A program made the translations under genes and the position numbers. The notes under the pieces were generated by a model. The model had not been told where the DNA came from. It worked only from the letters and a program-made list of their open reading frames with translations, and ran no database searches. A DNA stretch of 6,055 bases, from NCBI GenBank assembly GCA_034660015.1, contig JAYEII010000120.1, positions 1 through 6,055 of the forward strand. The letters are read 5' to 3'. Positions 1 to 4,860 of this stretch are shown one piece after another; position 1 is the first letter of the stretch, and each line of letters starts with the position of its first letter. The DNA is from QEXZ01 sp034660015. GTDB lineage: Archaea; Halobacteriota; Syntropharchaeia; Alkanophagales; Methanospirareceae.

Positions 1-134
1 TCCCTTACATTTTTTAACGCTTCTTCTTTGCTATACCCCCAGGTAGCTCCTCCTTTATCTTCAAGGACTGGACAATAGGCATGCCACCGATCCTCATCTG
101 GTTCAACCACCACTTTAAAAACATACGTCCTCAT
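1..134 (-). CDS. HicB/UPF0150-family antitoxin-like protein (N-terminal part, runs off the window)
   Basis: HicB-type proteins adopt a partial RNase H-like fold and, in type II toxin-antitoxin modules, neutralise the HicA mRNA interferase; many archaeal UPF0150 proteins share this fold. The 44 visible residues begin MRTYVFKVVVEPDEDRW and continue through HAYCPVLEDKGGATWGYSKE to EALKNVR. This matches the family pattern: a first beta strand, an acidic EPDEDxW turn, an AYCP strand, a short loop, and a T/W-G-x-S/T-x-E-E-A-L-x-N-x-R helix. The ATG at 134-132 is supported by a good Shine-Dalgarno sequence (AGGTGAG) about 5 nt upstream, the clearest in the window. The remaining C-terminus (usually 25-90 residues) lies beyond position 1. 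No HicA-like ORF (about 60 aa, double-stranded-RNA-binding fold) precedes it in the spacer to aor, so any partner must be downstream, outside the window. It could equally be a stand-alone HicB-like protein. Confidence 0.8.
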   Translation of the reverse strand, partial: MRTYVFKVVVEPDEDRWHAYCPVLEDKGGATWGYSKEEALKNVR

Positions 135-151
135 TTTTGCTCACCTAAATA

Positions 152-176
152 CCTTATAAACTTACTTGTTTAAATA
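152..176 (-). promoter_or_regulatory. Candidate TATA elements for the hicB-like gene
   Basis: Two AT-rich TATA-like stretches lie upstream of the hicB-like ATG at 134 on the minus strand: TATTTAAAC (176-168) and TTTATAAGG (160-152). The first is about 38 nt upstream. It would place a start site near 147, leaving a short leader that contains the AGGTGAG ribosome-binding site. The second would start transcription too close to the ATG to retain that site. I therefore prefer the 176-168 element. This rests on spacing only. Confidence 0.35.
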
Positions 177-300
177 GAAATGAGTAAAATAGCATTCTCC
201 GAAAACTGTCGCTTCTCGCACTCTCTTTATCTCTGCTACAATATCCTTAAATCTTTCATCTTTTCCCCTATTTACCGTGTCCCCCTTGAAAGTTGGTCCT

Positions 301-2040
301 TTATACCCCCAACCTCTCCAATTTCCCTTCCGTAGGCACTCCCTCCTCATCCCAGCCGCGCATACGATAATATTCGTCAAGCGTCTTTAAAAACTCTTCT
401 TTATCTATTACTCTTCCATTTACCTTCTCCTCAAAGAACCTATCAGGCAAAATATCATCCTCTTTACCAAACCCTTCCCTTACATTATACAGCCGTTCCA
501 CGTTCCATATCCGCTCGCCAGCGAGCATTAAATCCTCAGAAGTATAATTTTCCCCCGTAACGGCACTCAATATGTTTGCATATTCCTCCTCACCCGCGCC
601 GAGGAATGCGAATTTGCAGACCACGAGCGAATCAACCGCAGCAAACCTGTCCTGGAATATTTTTGTATGCCCGGCTTTTCCCGCAAGCGTGTAAGGGTCA
701 ATCGCCTTTGGTTTTCGCAGTATCTCCGGTGCGACAAGATAAGCCCTTGTATGGCATCCACCGCGATTGGAAGTGGCGTAGCTAAACCCCAGCCCTTTTA
801 CGCCTCGCGGGTCATAAGAAGGCAGAGAAAGCCCTTTTACCTGAATCGCCGTCTCCGGATGTCCTTCTGATGCTGCGAATGAACTCACACCCTTGCCAAG
901 CTCTTCTCCAACGCCTTGTTTATCTCCTATCATCCTCGTCAAGTTTACAAGCTCTTCCGGCGAGATACCTTTGTCGCGTAACTCCGAGTAACAGCCCAGA
1001 ACACCCGCTACTGAAATCGTATCCACACCGTAATCGTTACAGAGCCGGTTCGCTTCTACAACTGCCTCATAATCATGATTTTGAATGTTTGCACCCATTA
1101 AACCAACTGTTTCGTATTCCGGCAGTTCTCCACCCCCTTTATCCTCCCTTTTACATGCAATTGGACAGGAATAACATGCACTCCTTTTTGGTGCTCGCTC
1201 TTCTTCTATGGTCTTTGCAAAGAAGGGTTTAAGATTAAAATCCTGCTCTGGCTCGCCCATCCTGAAATTTGCTACCGGAAGTACGTTCATCCAGCTTGTT
1301 ATCTTCACCAAAAACGGCGTTCCGAAAACCGATAAACCTTTGCTTATCGTCGGGCATGCAATCAGCAGCCGGTTAATCGCTTTCTTTTGCTTTGAAAATT
1401 CCGCTCTATCAGAGATTTCCACTTTTCCCGTGCCCTTCACCACGATTGCCTTCAGGTTCTTCGAGCCCATTACCGCACCCACGCCGCCGCGTCCAAAAGC
1501 GTGTGTCGCATCCGAAATGATAGAAGCCAGCGGCACAAGTTTCTCGCCCGCTCTGCCGATGCAAGCAACGCTACCGCCGCCCTTTTCTTTTAAAAATCCC
1601 GTGGTCACTTTTACGTTCTCGCCCCACAGCGTCTCTGCGGATTTTAGCTCCACACGGTCGTCTTCTATTTCTATAAATACCGGGTCTGGTGATTTGCCAG
1701 CAATAATTATCGCATCGTATCCCACTTTTTTCATCGCGGGACCAAACGAACCACCGCAGTTAGAATCGAATATCGTGCCCGTCAACGGCGATTTTGTGGA
1801 CAGTGAAACCCTGCCAGAAGCGGGTGTTAAGGTGCCTGTTAACGGACCTGCGGCGAATACAAGCAGGTTAGCGGGTGCAAGTGCATCAACACGTCCCGCA
1901 TCATACAATATCTTCGCTCCGAGACCCCGACCGCCGAGATAATTTTTGAGTAGAGCATCCTCAGGCACGAAGGTGTCTATCAGGCTTTTTGAAAGGTCTA
2001 TTCTGAGTGTTCTGTTTTTCCAGCCGTATGCCACATCCAT
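301..2040 (-). CDS. aor: Aldehyde:ferredoxin oxidoreductase (tungsten-pterin enzyme)
   Basis: Cytoplasmic tungstoenzyme that oxidises aldehydes to carboxylates with ferredoxin as electron acceptor; the exact aldehyde cannot be told from sequence. I start at ATG 2040 (579 aa; Pyrococcus AOR is about 605). An 11-codon upstream extension to 2073 is hydrophobic and unlike the family start, whereas MDVAYGWKNRTLRIDLS matches the usual Y/G-W-x-x-x-x-L-R-x-D-L-S opening. A weak AGGA lies 3 nt before ATG 2040; GTG 2034 is an alternative start better spaced from it. Using start 2040, the N-terminal AOR domain contains LGGRGLGAK (36-44) and the cofactor-binding GRGGVGAVMGSKNLKAI (183-199). The Fe4S4 ligands are C289-x2-C292-x3-C296, with the fourth cysteine C475 in DSLVVC. 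PEYET (E310) and CH at 429-430 fall where the tungsten-site Glu and His of AOR are expected. NDYGVD (335-340) is the first [DN]xxGLD pterin motif. No cofactor-synthesis gene or MoaD-like partner is adjacent. The gene ends 166 bp before the hicB-like start on the same strand. Confidence 0.96.
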   Translation of the reverse strand: MDVAYGWKNRTLRIDLSKSLIDTFVPEDALLKNYLGGRGLGAKILYDAGRVDALAPANLLVFAAGPLTGTLTPASGRVSLSTKSPLTGTIFDSNCGGSFGPAMKKVGYDAIIIAGKSPDPVFIEIEDDRVELKSAETLWGENVKVTTGFLKEKGGGSVACIGRAGEKLVPLASIISDATHAFGRGGVGAVMGSKNLKAIVVKGTGKVEISDRAEFSKQKKAINRLLIACPTISKGLSVFGTPFLVKITSWMNVLPVANFRMGEPEQDFNLKPFFAKTIEEERAPKRSACYSCPIACKREDKGGGELPEYETVGLMGANIQNHDYEAVVEANRLCNDYGVDTISVAGVLGCYSELRDKGISPEELVNLTRMIGDKQGVGEELGKGVSSFAASEGHPETAIQVKGLSLPSYDPRGVKGLGFSYATSNRGGCHTRAYLVAPEILRKPKAIDPYTLAGKAGHTKIFQDRFAAVDSLVVCKFAFLGAGEEEYANILSAVTGENYTSEDLMLAGERIWNVERLYNVREGFGKEDDILPDRFFEEKVNGRVIDKEEFLKTLDEYYRMRGWDEEGVPTEGKLERLGV

Positions 2041-2075
2041 GTTCCTGTGAAATAAAAAAGAAACTATCAACAAAT

Positions 2076-2117
2076 AAGATAAATTGTAGACACAGATTAA
2101 CGCAGATTAACACCGAT
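2076..2117 (-). repeat. 42-bp dispersed repeat, copy A, upstream of aor
   Basis: Read on the minus strand, this segment consists of three ATCxGTG/TTAATCTGCG/TTAATCTGTG-type units followed by TCTACAATTTATCTT. It matches 4789-4830 (plus strand) at 38 of 42 positions; the differences are single-base substitutions with no gaps. Inside it the 10-11-nt unit TTAATCTGYG is itself tandemly repeated. The AATTTAT at its downstream end lies 39-45 nt before the aor ATG, so the repeat probably carries or abuts the TATA box of aor. CACAGATTAA/TTAATCTGTG-type repeats are common between genes of many uncultivated prokaryotes, to my knowledge without an agreed function. Confidence 0.85.
2078..2085 (-). promoter_or_regulatory. 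Candidate TATA box of aor
   Basis: AATTTATC on the minus strand lies about 40 nt before ATG 2040. A start site about 25 nt downstream would give a leader of roughly 15 nt, enough to include the weak AGGA element. This is inferred from archaeal promoter spacing. A T-rich run closer to the gene (TTTTTTATTTC, about 2057-2047) is too near the ATG to work as the TATA box. Confidence 0.4.
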
Positions 2118-2178
2118 AAAAAGAGTAAAGCCGTTAGCCCAGTCCAACAAAAGAAAGGGGGTTTAATAAGGGAGAACC

Positions 2179-2271
2179 ATGAAACTGGATTGTTACTATT
2201 GTTCTGGTTTTAAAATAATTTTTGGAATGACTATAAAAATATCACTTATCCATACAAATACTAATTTATGA
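2179..2271 (+). CDS. Possible 30-aa leader peptide overlapping the AlbA/GHKL start (doubtful)
   Basis: A short ORF begins MKLDCYYCSGFK at ATG 2179 and ends at TGA 2269-2271. It is preceded by AAGGGAG, a reasonable Shine-Dalgarno sequence 5-6 nt before the ATG. Its stop overlaps the ATG of the next gene in an ATGA arrangement, which often signals translational coupling. It carries one C-x2-C pair (C5, C8), too little for a zinc fold alone. Against it: the best TATA-like box for the downstream gene (2231-2241) lies inside the ORF, the C-terminal half reads like random AT-rich sequence, and I recognise no family. It could be a regulatory leader, or chance. Confidence 0.2.
   Translation: MKLDCYYCSGFKIIFGMTIKISLIHTNTNL
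2231..2241 (+). promoter_or_regulatory. Candidate TATA box of the AlbA/GHKL-cupin pair
   Basis: CTATAAAAATA, preceded by purine-rich GGAATGA as a possible BRE, is centred about 32 nt before ATG 2268. The predicted start site would be near 2260-2264, giving a leaderless or nearly leaderless mRNA. That agrees with the absence of a Shine-Dalgarno sequence directly before this ATG. Confidence 0.5.
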
Positions 2272-3491
2272 ATAGAGCAGAATTATTCGAAATTACTCGA
2301 AACGGTGAAAGTTCGGGTGTCGAATTTAAGCGGGATGACGTGCATCCTCAAAGTTTAGCAAAGGAGATTGCATCATTGGCGAATCTTGAAGGTGGCCGCA
2401 TTCTTCTTGGTGTTGAAAAAGATGGCACTGTTACAGGACTGACACGTCTGGATACAGAAGAATGGGTAATAAATATCTGTTCTAATAATATCAGGCCGCC
2501 AATTATTCCATATTTTGAGATTGTTGTATGGGAAGGCGATAAAAAGATTGGAGTGATAACAATTCCAGAAGATAGTCCTGATAAACCGTACAAAGCTCTT
2601 CGAGGAAGCCAATGGGTTACGTTCGTACGAATGGGGAGCACTTCGCGGGAAGCGAGCCGTGAACAAGAACAAAGACTCTATCAGGCTTCTGGAGTACTCC
2701 AGTACGATATTAAACCTGCTCCTGGTTCCTCCTTGAAAGATATGGACATGAACCGACTCATAAACTATTTCAGGGATATACGTGGACAAGATTGCCCGGA
2801 ACAAGAGGAAATTGAACAATGGGAGACTTTACTCATAAATACAGAGATGATGGTTGAATCCCGCGATAAGGCGATTCCTACGGTAGGGGGAATACTCCTT
2901 TTTGGGAAAAATCCTAATCGCTATCTCCCTCAGGCGGGTATTTCTGCTGTTGCTTACCCGGGCGCGGAAAAGGATTACGAAGCAATTGAGCGAAAGACCA
3001 TACGTGGGCCAATAGTAGCTAGACTTACGGGCGAGGAAGATATAGTGGATACGGGCCTGGTGGAGCGAGCGATAGAATTCGTTCGCAGAAATACACGTTC
3101 CAAATCATATCTGGTGCAAGGCAGACGCATAGATAAACCCGATTATCCAGAAGAAGTCATTAGAGAAACGATTGTCAATGCGATTGCCCACCGCGATTAT
3201 ACCATCAGTGGGACAGATATCGAACTATCCATTTACCGTGACCGTCTGGAAGTGATCAGTCCCGGGAGACTTCCCAACACGGTAACGATAGAACGAATGA
3301 AAGCAGGGTGCCGGGTGTCGCGTAATGAGCTCATCAAGGAAGTACTCCGGGATTATCATTATGTTGAGGCAACGGGTCTTGGAGTTCCAAGGAAGATTAT
3401 TGCGGGTATGCTTGAACATAATGGTATAGAACCTGATTTAATTGAAGCTGAATATTCATTTACCGTGCGGCTATGGCGAGAAAAAGAATAG
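2268..3491 (+). CDS. AlbA_2 (Schlafen-type) plus GHKL-ATPase domain protein, predicted transcriptional regulator (COG2865-like)
   Basis: Proteins of this architecture are usually annotated as predicted transcriptional regulators or, misleadingly, RecG-like helicases. They are soluble, with a nucleic-acid-binding AlbA_2 domain and an ATP-binding GHKL domain. In these 407 aa the AlbA_2 domain covers about residues 12-128, with ESSGVEFKRD (14-23), the LAKEIASLANLEGGRILLGV core (30-49) and a VRMGSTSREAS end (120-130). A linker helix region follows, then GGILLFGKNPNRYLPQA (207-223), typical of the family. The HATPase_c_4 domain has its N-box at ETIVNAIAHRDY (E300, N304), a GRLP turn (333-336) and the glycine-rich ATGLGVPRKI loop (368-377). 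The protein ends right after the last beta strand (FTVRLWREKE), so the C-terminal winged helix found in many relatives is absent or naturally missing. ATG 2268 is the only start that preserves the domain. The gene overlaps the cupin gene by 19 nt, implying co-transcription. Whether it acts in regulation or defence cannot be decided here. Confidence 0.92.
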   Translation: MNRAELFEITRNGESSGVEFKRDDVHPQSLAKEIASLANLEGGRILLGVEKDGTVTGLTRLDTEEWVINICSNNIRPPIIPYFEIVVWEGDKKIGVITIPEDSPDKPYKALRGSQWVTFVRMGSTSREASREQEQRLYQASGVLQYDIKPAPGSSLKDMDMNRLINYFRDIRGQDCPEQEEIEQWETLLINTEMMVESRDKAIPTVGGILLFGKNPNRYLPQAGISAVAYPGAEKDYEAIERKTIRGPIVARLTGEEDIVDTGLVERAIEFVRRNTRSKSYLVQGRRIDKPDYPEEVIRETIVNAIAHRDYTISGTDIELSIYRDRLEVISPGRLPNTVTIERMKAGCRVSRNELIKEVLRDYHYVEATGLGVPRKIIAGMLEHNGIEPDLIEAEYSFTVRLWREKE

Positions 3492-3814
3492 AGAGCAGAG
3501 AATCAAAACGCCCTTTTATAGCAAAGGATGGTTCTGAGATACGGGAATTATACAAATCCGCGAGGATGAGTTTGGCAGAAGCCACGGTTTATCAGGAAAC
3601 GAAACGCCATTTTCATACGACTGCTGAGGAAATATACCACATTCTGGAGGGCAAGGGGATTATGGAAATAGAAGGCAAGTCCAAAGAGGTTTCTGAGGGC
3701 GATACGGTGGTCATACTTCCTGAAGAGAAGCACCGGATTTTCACAGATAAAAAAATACGATTCTTGTGTTTCTGTTCGCCCCCCTATTCTGATGCGGATA
3801 CCGTTTTGGAATAA
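3473..3814 (+). CDS. Small single-domain cupin protein
   Basis: A 113-aa cytoplasmic protein with one cupin_2 beta-barrel. Cupin motif 1 is seen as H46-F-H48-x3-E52/E53-IYHILEGKG, and motif 2 as GDTVVILPEEKH, with H87 as the last ligand. The two His, Glu and final His are the standard metal-binding set, so a bound divalent metal is likely. An N-terminal KDGSEIRELYKS stretch and a C-terminal CFCSPPYSDADTVLE resemble a subfamily with DGS-IREL and C-x-PPY-x-x-x-D-T ends. Its substrate is not known to me; it may be an enzyme (isomerase or dioxygenase-like) or a small-molecule sensor. The ATG at 3473 lies inside the AlbA/GHKL gene and has no Shine-Dalgarno sequence, so translation probably depends on the upstream gene. 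The next in-frame ATG (residue 32) would cut into the conserved N-terminal part. Confidence 0.9.
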   Translation: MARKRIESRESKRPFIAKDGSEIRELYKSARMSLAEATVYQETKRHFHTTAEEIYHILEGKGIMEIEGKSKEVSEGDTVVILPEEKHRIFTDKKIRFLCFCSPPYSDADTVLE

Positions 3815-3822
3815 TCAAACGA

Positions 3823-3855
3823 ACCACAGATTACACAGATTTTCACAAGAGATTA
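3823..3855 (+). repeat. Degenerate CACAGATT repeat cluster between convergent genes
   Basis: ACCACAGATTACACAGATT followed by TTCACAAGAGATTA contains two clear and one degraded CACAGATT units spaced 9-12 nt apart. It belongs to the same general repeat type as 2076-2117 and 4789-4830 but lacks the AATTTAT end. It starts 9 nt after the cupin stop codon. Confidence 0.7.
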
Positions 3856-3870
3856 TGAAGATACAAAAAG

Positions 3871-3911
3871 TCAGAGAACAGCAATCAAAATTCTGTTTTA
3901 TATTTCTCTGA
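3871..3911. terminator. Interrupted inverted repeat, possible bidirectional termination region
   Basis: TCAGAGAA (3871-3878) pairs with TTCTCTGA (3904-3911). Nested inside, AACAG (3877-3881) can pair with CTGTT (3893-3897), leaving an AT-rich loop and a bulge on one side. The inner and outer arms compete for AA 3877-3878. The plus strand is T-rich across 3891-3907 (TTCTGTTTTATATTTCTC), which suits archaeal U-tract termination of the cupin transcript. The minus strand has no long T tract, so a role for the opposite gene is less convincing. Confidence 0.35.
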
Positions 3912-3928
3912 TTTGTCAATGTTTCTCT

Positions 3929-3956
3929 TGCATCTTGCATCCTGCATCCTGCATCC
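3929..3956. repeat. Heptanucleotide tandem repeat, four TGCATCY units
   Basis: One TGCATCT unit is followed by three identical TGCATCC units with no gap. The array ends 19 bp before the stop codon of the OB-fold gene. Short 7-bp tandem arrays are known from cyanobacteria (STRR sequences) and occur between genes in many environmental genomes. Copy number may vary by replication slippage. Confidence 0.85.
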
Positions 3957-3975
3957 CATTTGTTTTCGAACCCTG

Positions 3976-4680
3976 TTAACACCGTCTCAACGAAATCAAG
4001 TTTAACTCATATCTCATATTTCCCGGATCATATCTGAATACGCCCTCCGCAATTATTTTATCTCCTTTTTGTAATGCTGAGATGGGAATAGAGCCACCGT
4101 CAGACTTTGCTCGTGCCTCGGTTTCTGCTTCCACCCTCACCCTCAGCAGATGTTTACCGTGCTCATCAGCAAGATAAAAGACGTGTTTATAAACGTTATC
4201 TGCGTAGCCCACGACGCGCACTCGTTCTCCTCTATAGTCCTCAGGATGCATCGCTATCTGCGATACGAAAGCAATATTCTCGTTTTCGTTTTCGTTTTCA
4301 GCACTCAACTTTTTTATTGCATTCCCGTGCCCCCCGTGAACTACGAGTTCAGGTCTGCCTTTGTATGTCTTCACTCTGCCTTCAACCTCTATCACATCGC
4401 CATAGCTCAGGTTCAATTTTCCCGCGCTCGTATCTATCGTGTCAACAAATATCAGCAGCTCTGTTTTGTTCACTTTTAGCGTGAGGACAGCCCCGTAGTC
4501 TGTGACACTGAAGCAGGAGATAACGCCACTTGTACGTATAAGTTCGCCTTCATGACTTCCAACTGCAAGTTCTTCCAGCGGCACGTAAGGAGGCTCTACA
4601 AAGGAAGTTAAAGATAACCCGTATAAAATACCGACACCCAACAAAGAGAAGATAACCACCACTTTTCCTATGTTGTCCAT
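3976..4680 (-). CDS. Membrane-anchored protein with two OB-fold domains
   Basis: A 234-aa protein with one N-terminal membrane segment (VVVIFSLLGVGILYGLSL, residues 7-24). It lacks a typical signal-peptide cleavage site, so it is probably an anchor with the rest outside the cell. Two OB-fold-like beta-barrel regions follow. The first (about 44-124) contains IRTSGVISCFSVTDYGAVLTLKV and YGDVIEVEGRVKTYKGRPELVV. The second (about 136-232) contains ERVRVVGYADNVY and KGDKIIAEGVFRYDP. GD-x-I-x-x-x-G strands before the last barrel strand are typical of the tRNA_anti/OB family. They are joined by a linker with four Glu-Asn pairs (128-135). OB folds of this sort often bind nucleic acid, but an exported version could bind other ligands or only proteins. 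I know of no assigned function. It is divergent from the DUF63 gene across a 180-bp spacer. There is no Shine-Dalgarno sequence near the ATG (GAGG lies about 15 nt upstream). Confidence 0.75.
   Translation of the reverse strand: MDNIGKVVVIFSLLGVGILYGLSLTSFVEPPYVPLEELAVGSHEGELIRTSGVISCFSVTDYGAVLTLKVNKTELLIFVDTIDTSAGKLNLSYGDVIEVEGRVKTYKGRPELVVHGGHGNAIKKLSAENENENENIAFVSQIAMHPEDYRGERVRVVGYADNVYKHVFYLADEHGKHLLRVRVEAETEARAKSDGGSIPISALQKGDKIIAEGVFRYDPGNMRYELNLISLRRC
4280..4299. repeat. Hexanucleotide microsatellite inside the OB-fold gene
   Basis: Three perfect TCGTTT units plus TC on the plus strand (GAAAAC units in the sense direction) encode Glu-Asn pairs in the linker between the two OB folds. 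A fourth Glu-Asn pair uses different codons (GAG AAT). As the unit is 6 bp, changes in copy number keep the reading frame. Confidence 0.9.
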
Positions 4681-4710
4681 AATAATCTACGTTTTTCCTC
4701 GTTTCTATGG

Positions 4711-4716
4711 TATATG
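4711..4716 (-). promoter_or_regulatory. Candidate TATA box of the OB-fold gene
   Basis: CATATA on the minus strand, within TTCATATACC, is about 33 nt before ATG 4680 and predicts a short leader of around 8 nt. It lies directly next to the palindrome at 4717-4737. Confidence 0.4.
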
Positions 4717-4737
4717 AAGTATAACTTCCTTATACTT
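4717..4737. promoter_or_regulatory. Perfect 8-bp inverted repeat, possible operator
   Basis: AAGTATAA (4717-4724) and TTATACTT (4730-4737) are exact reverse complements separated by CTTCC. The position, directly upstream of the OB-fold gene's TATA-like element where BRE and activator or repressor sites sit, fits a dimeric transcription-factor site. The arms themselves contain TATA-like sequence, so it could also be a promoter element or a weak hairpin. Confidence 0.5.
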
Positions 4738-4819
4738 TAGACACAGATTTACATGGACTCATTTGTGTTTGACATTGTTGATTTTGTCATCTGTGTTAAT
4801 CTGCGTTAATCTGCGTCTA
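4738..4819. repeat. 82-bp segment bounded by 12-bp imperfect inverted repeats
   Basis: TAGACACAGATT (4738-4749) and AATCTGCGTCTA (4808-4819) are inverted copies with one mismatch, which would be a G-U pair in RNA. A second inner pairing, ACACAGAT (4741-4748) with ATCTGTGT (4789-4796), is perfect. The segment holds no ORF. Its right arm is part of the 42-bp repeat copy B. No obvious target-site duplication flanks it. Confidence 0.6.
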
Positions 4820-4830
4820 TAATTTATTTT
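4789..4830 (+). repeat. 42-bp dispersed repeat, copy B, upstream of the DUF63 gene
   Basis: It matches the minus-strand reading of 2076-2117 at 38 of 42 positions without gaps. It starts ATCTGTG, continues with two TTAATCTGCG units and ends TCTATAATTTATTTT. As with copy A, it points towards the following gene, and its AT-rich end lies about 40 nt before the start codon. Confidence 0.85.
4818..4826 (+). promoter_or_regulatory. Candidate TATA box of the DUF63 gene
   Basis: TATAATTTA is about 35-43 nt before ATG 4861. A start site near 4845-4850 would leave a leader of 11-16 nt with no Shine-Dalgarno sequence. The element is the end of repeat copy B. Confidence 0.45.
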
Positions 4831-4860
4831 TCCTTGTCCTAACTATACAACTAACATACT

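Noticed and set aside
162..380. 72-codon minus-strand ORF spanning the aor 3' end and the spacer before the hicB-like gene
   Set aside because: The first third overlaps aor out of frame, there is no ribosome-binding site, and the spacer part (ending ECYFTHFYLNK) resembles no family I know. It is probably open by chance.
1208..1942. 244-codon plus-strand ORF opposite aor
   Set aside because: It lies wholly inside the aor gene on the other strand, and its translation is Ser/Pro-rich with no recognisable domain. The AOR motifs make the minus strand the coding one.
2007..2213. 68-codon plus-strand ORF in the aor/AlbA divergent spacer
   Set aside because: It begins inside aor antisense, reads through the 42-bp repeat and ends in low-complexity residues; it is not protein-like.
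2373..2819. 148-codon minus-strand ORF opposite the AlbA/GHKL gene
   Set aside because: The plus strand encodes the conserved AlbA_2 domain here; the opposite translation has no domain signal.
3823..3956. CRISPR array
   Set aside because: The units are 7-10 bp, without 25-40-bp repeats separated by unique spacers of constant length.
4107..4484. Two plus-strand ORFs of 109 and 125 codons opposite the OB-fold gene
   Set aside because: They overlap each other in different frames and are antisense to a gene with a membrane anchor and two coherent OB-fold regions.
4738..4830. Insertion sequence
   Set aside because: There is no transposase ORF and no clear target-site duplication; at most it is a small non-autonomous repeat.
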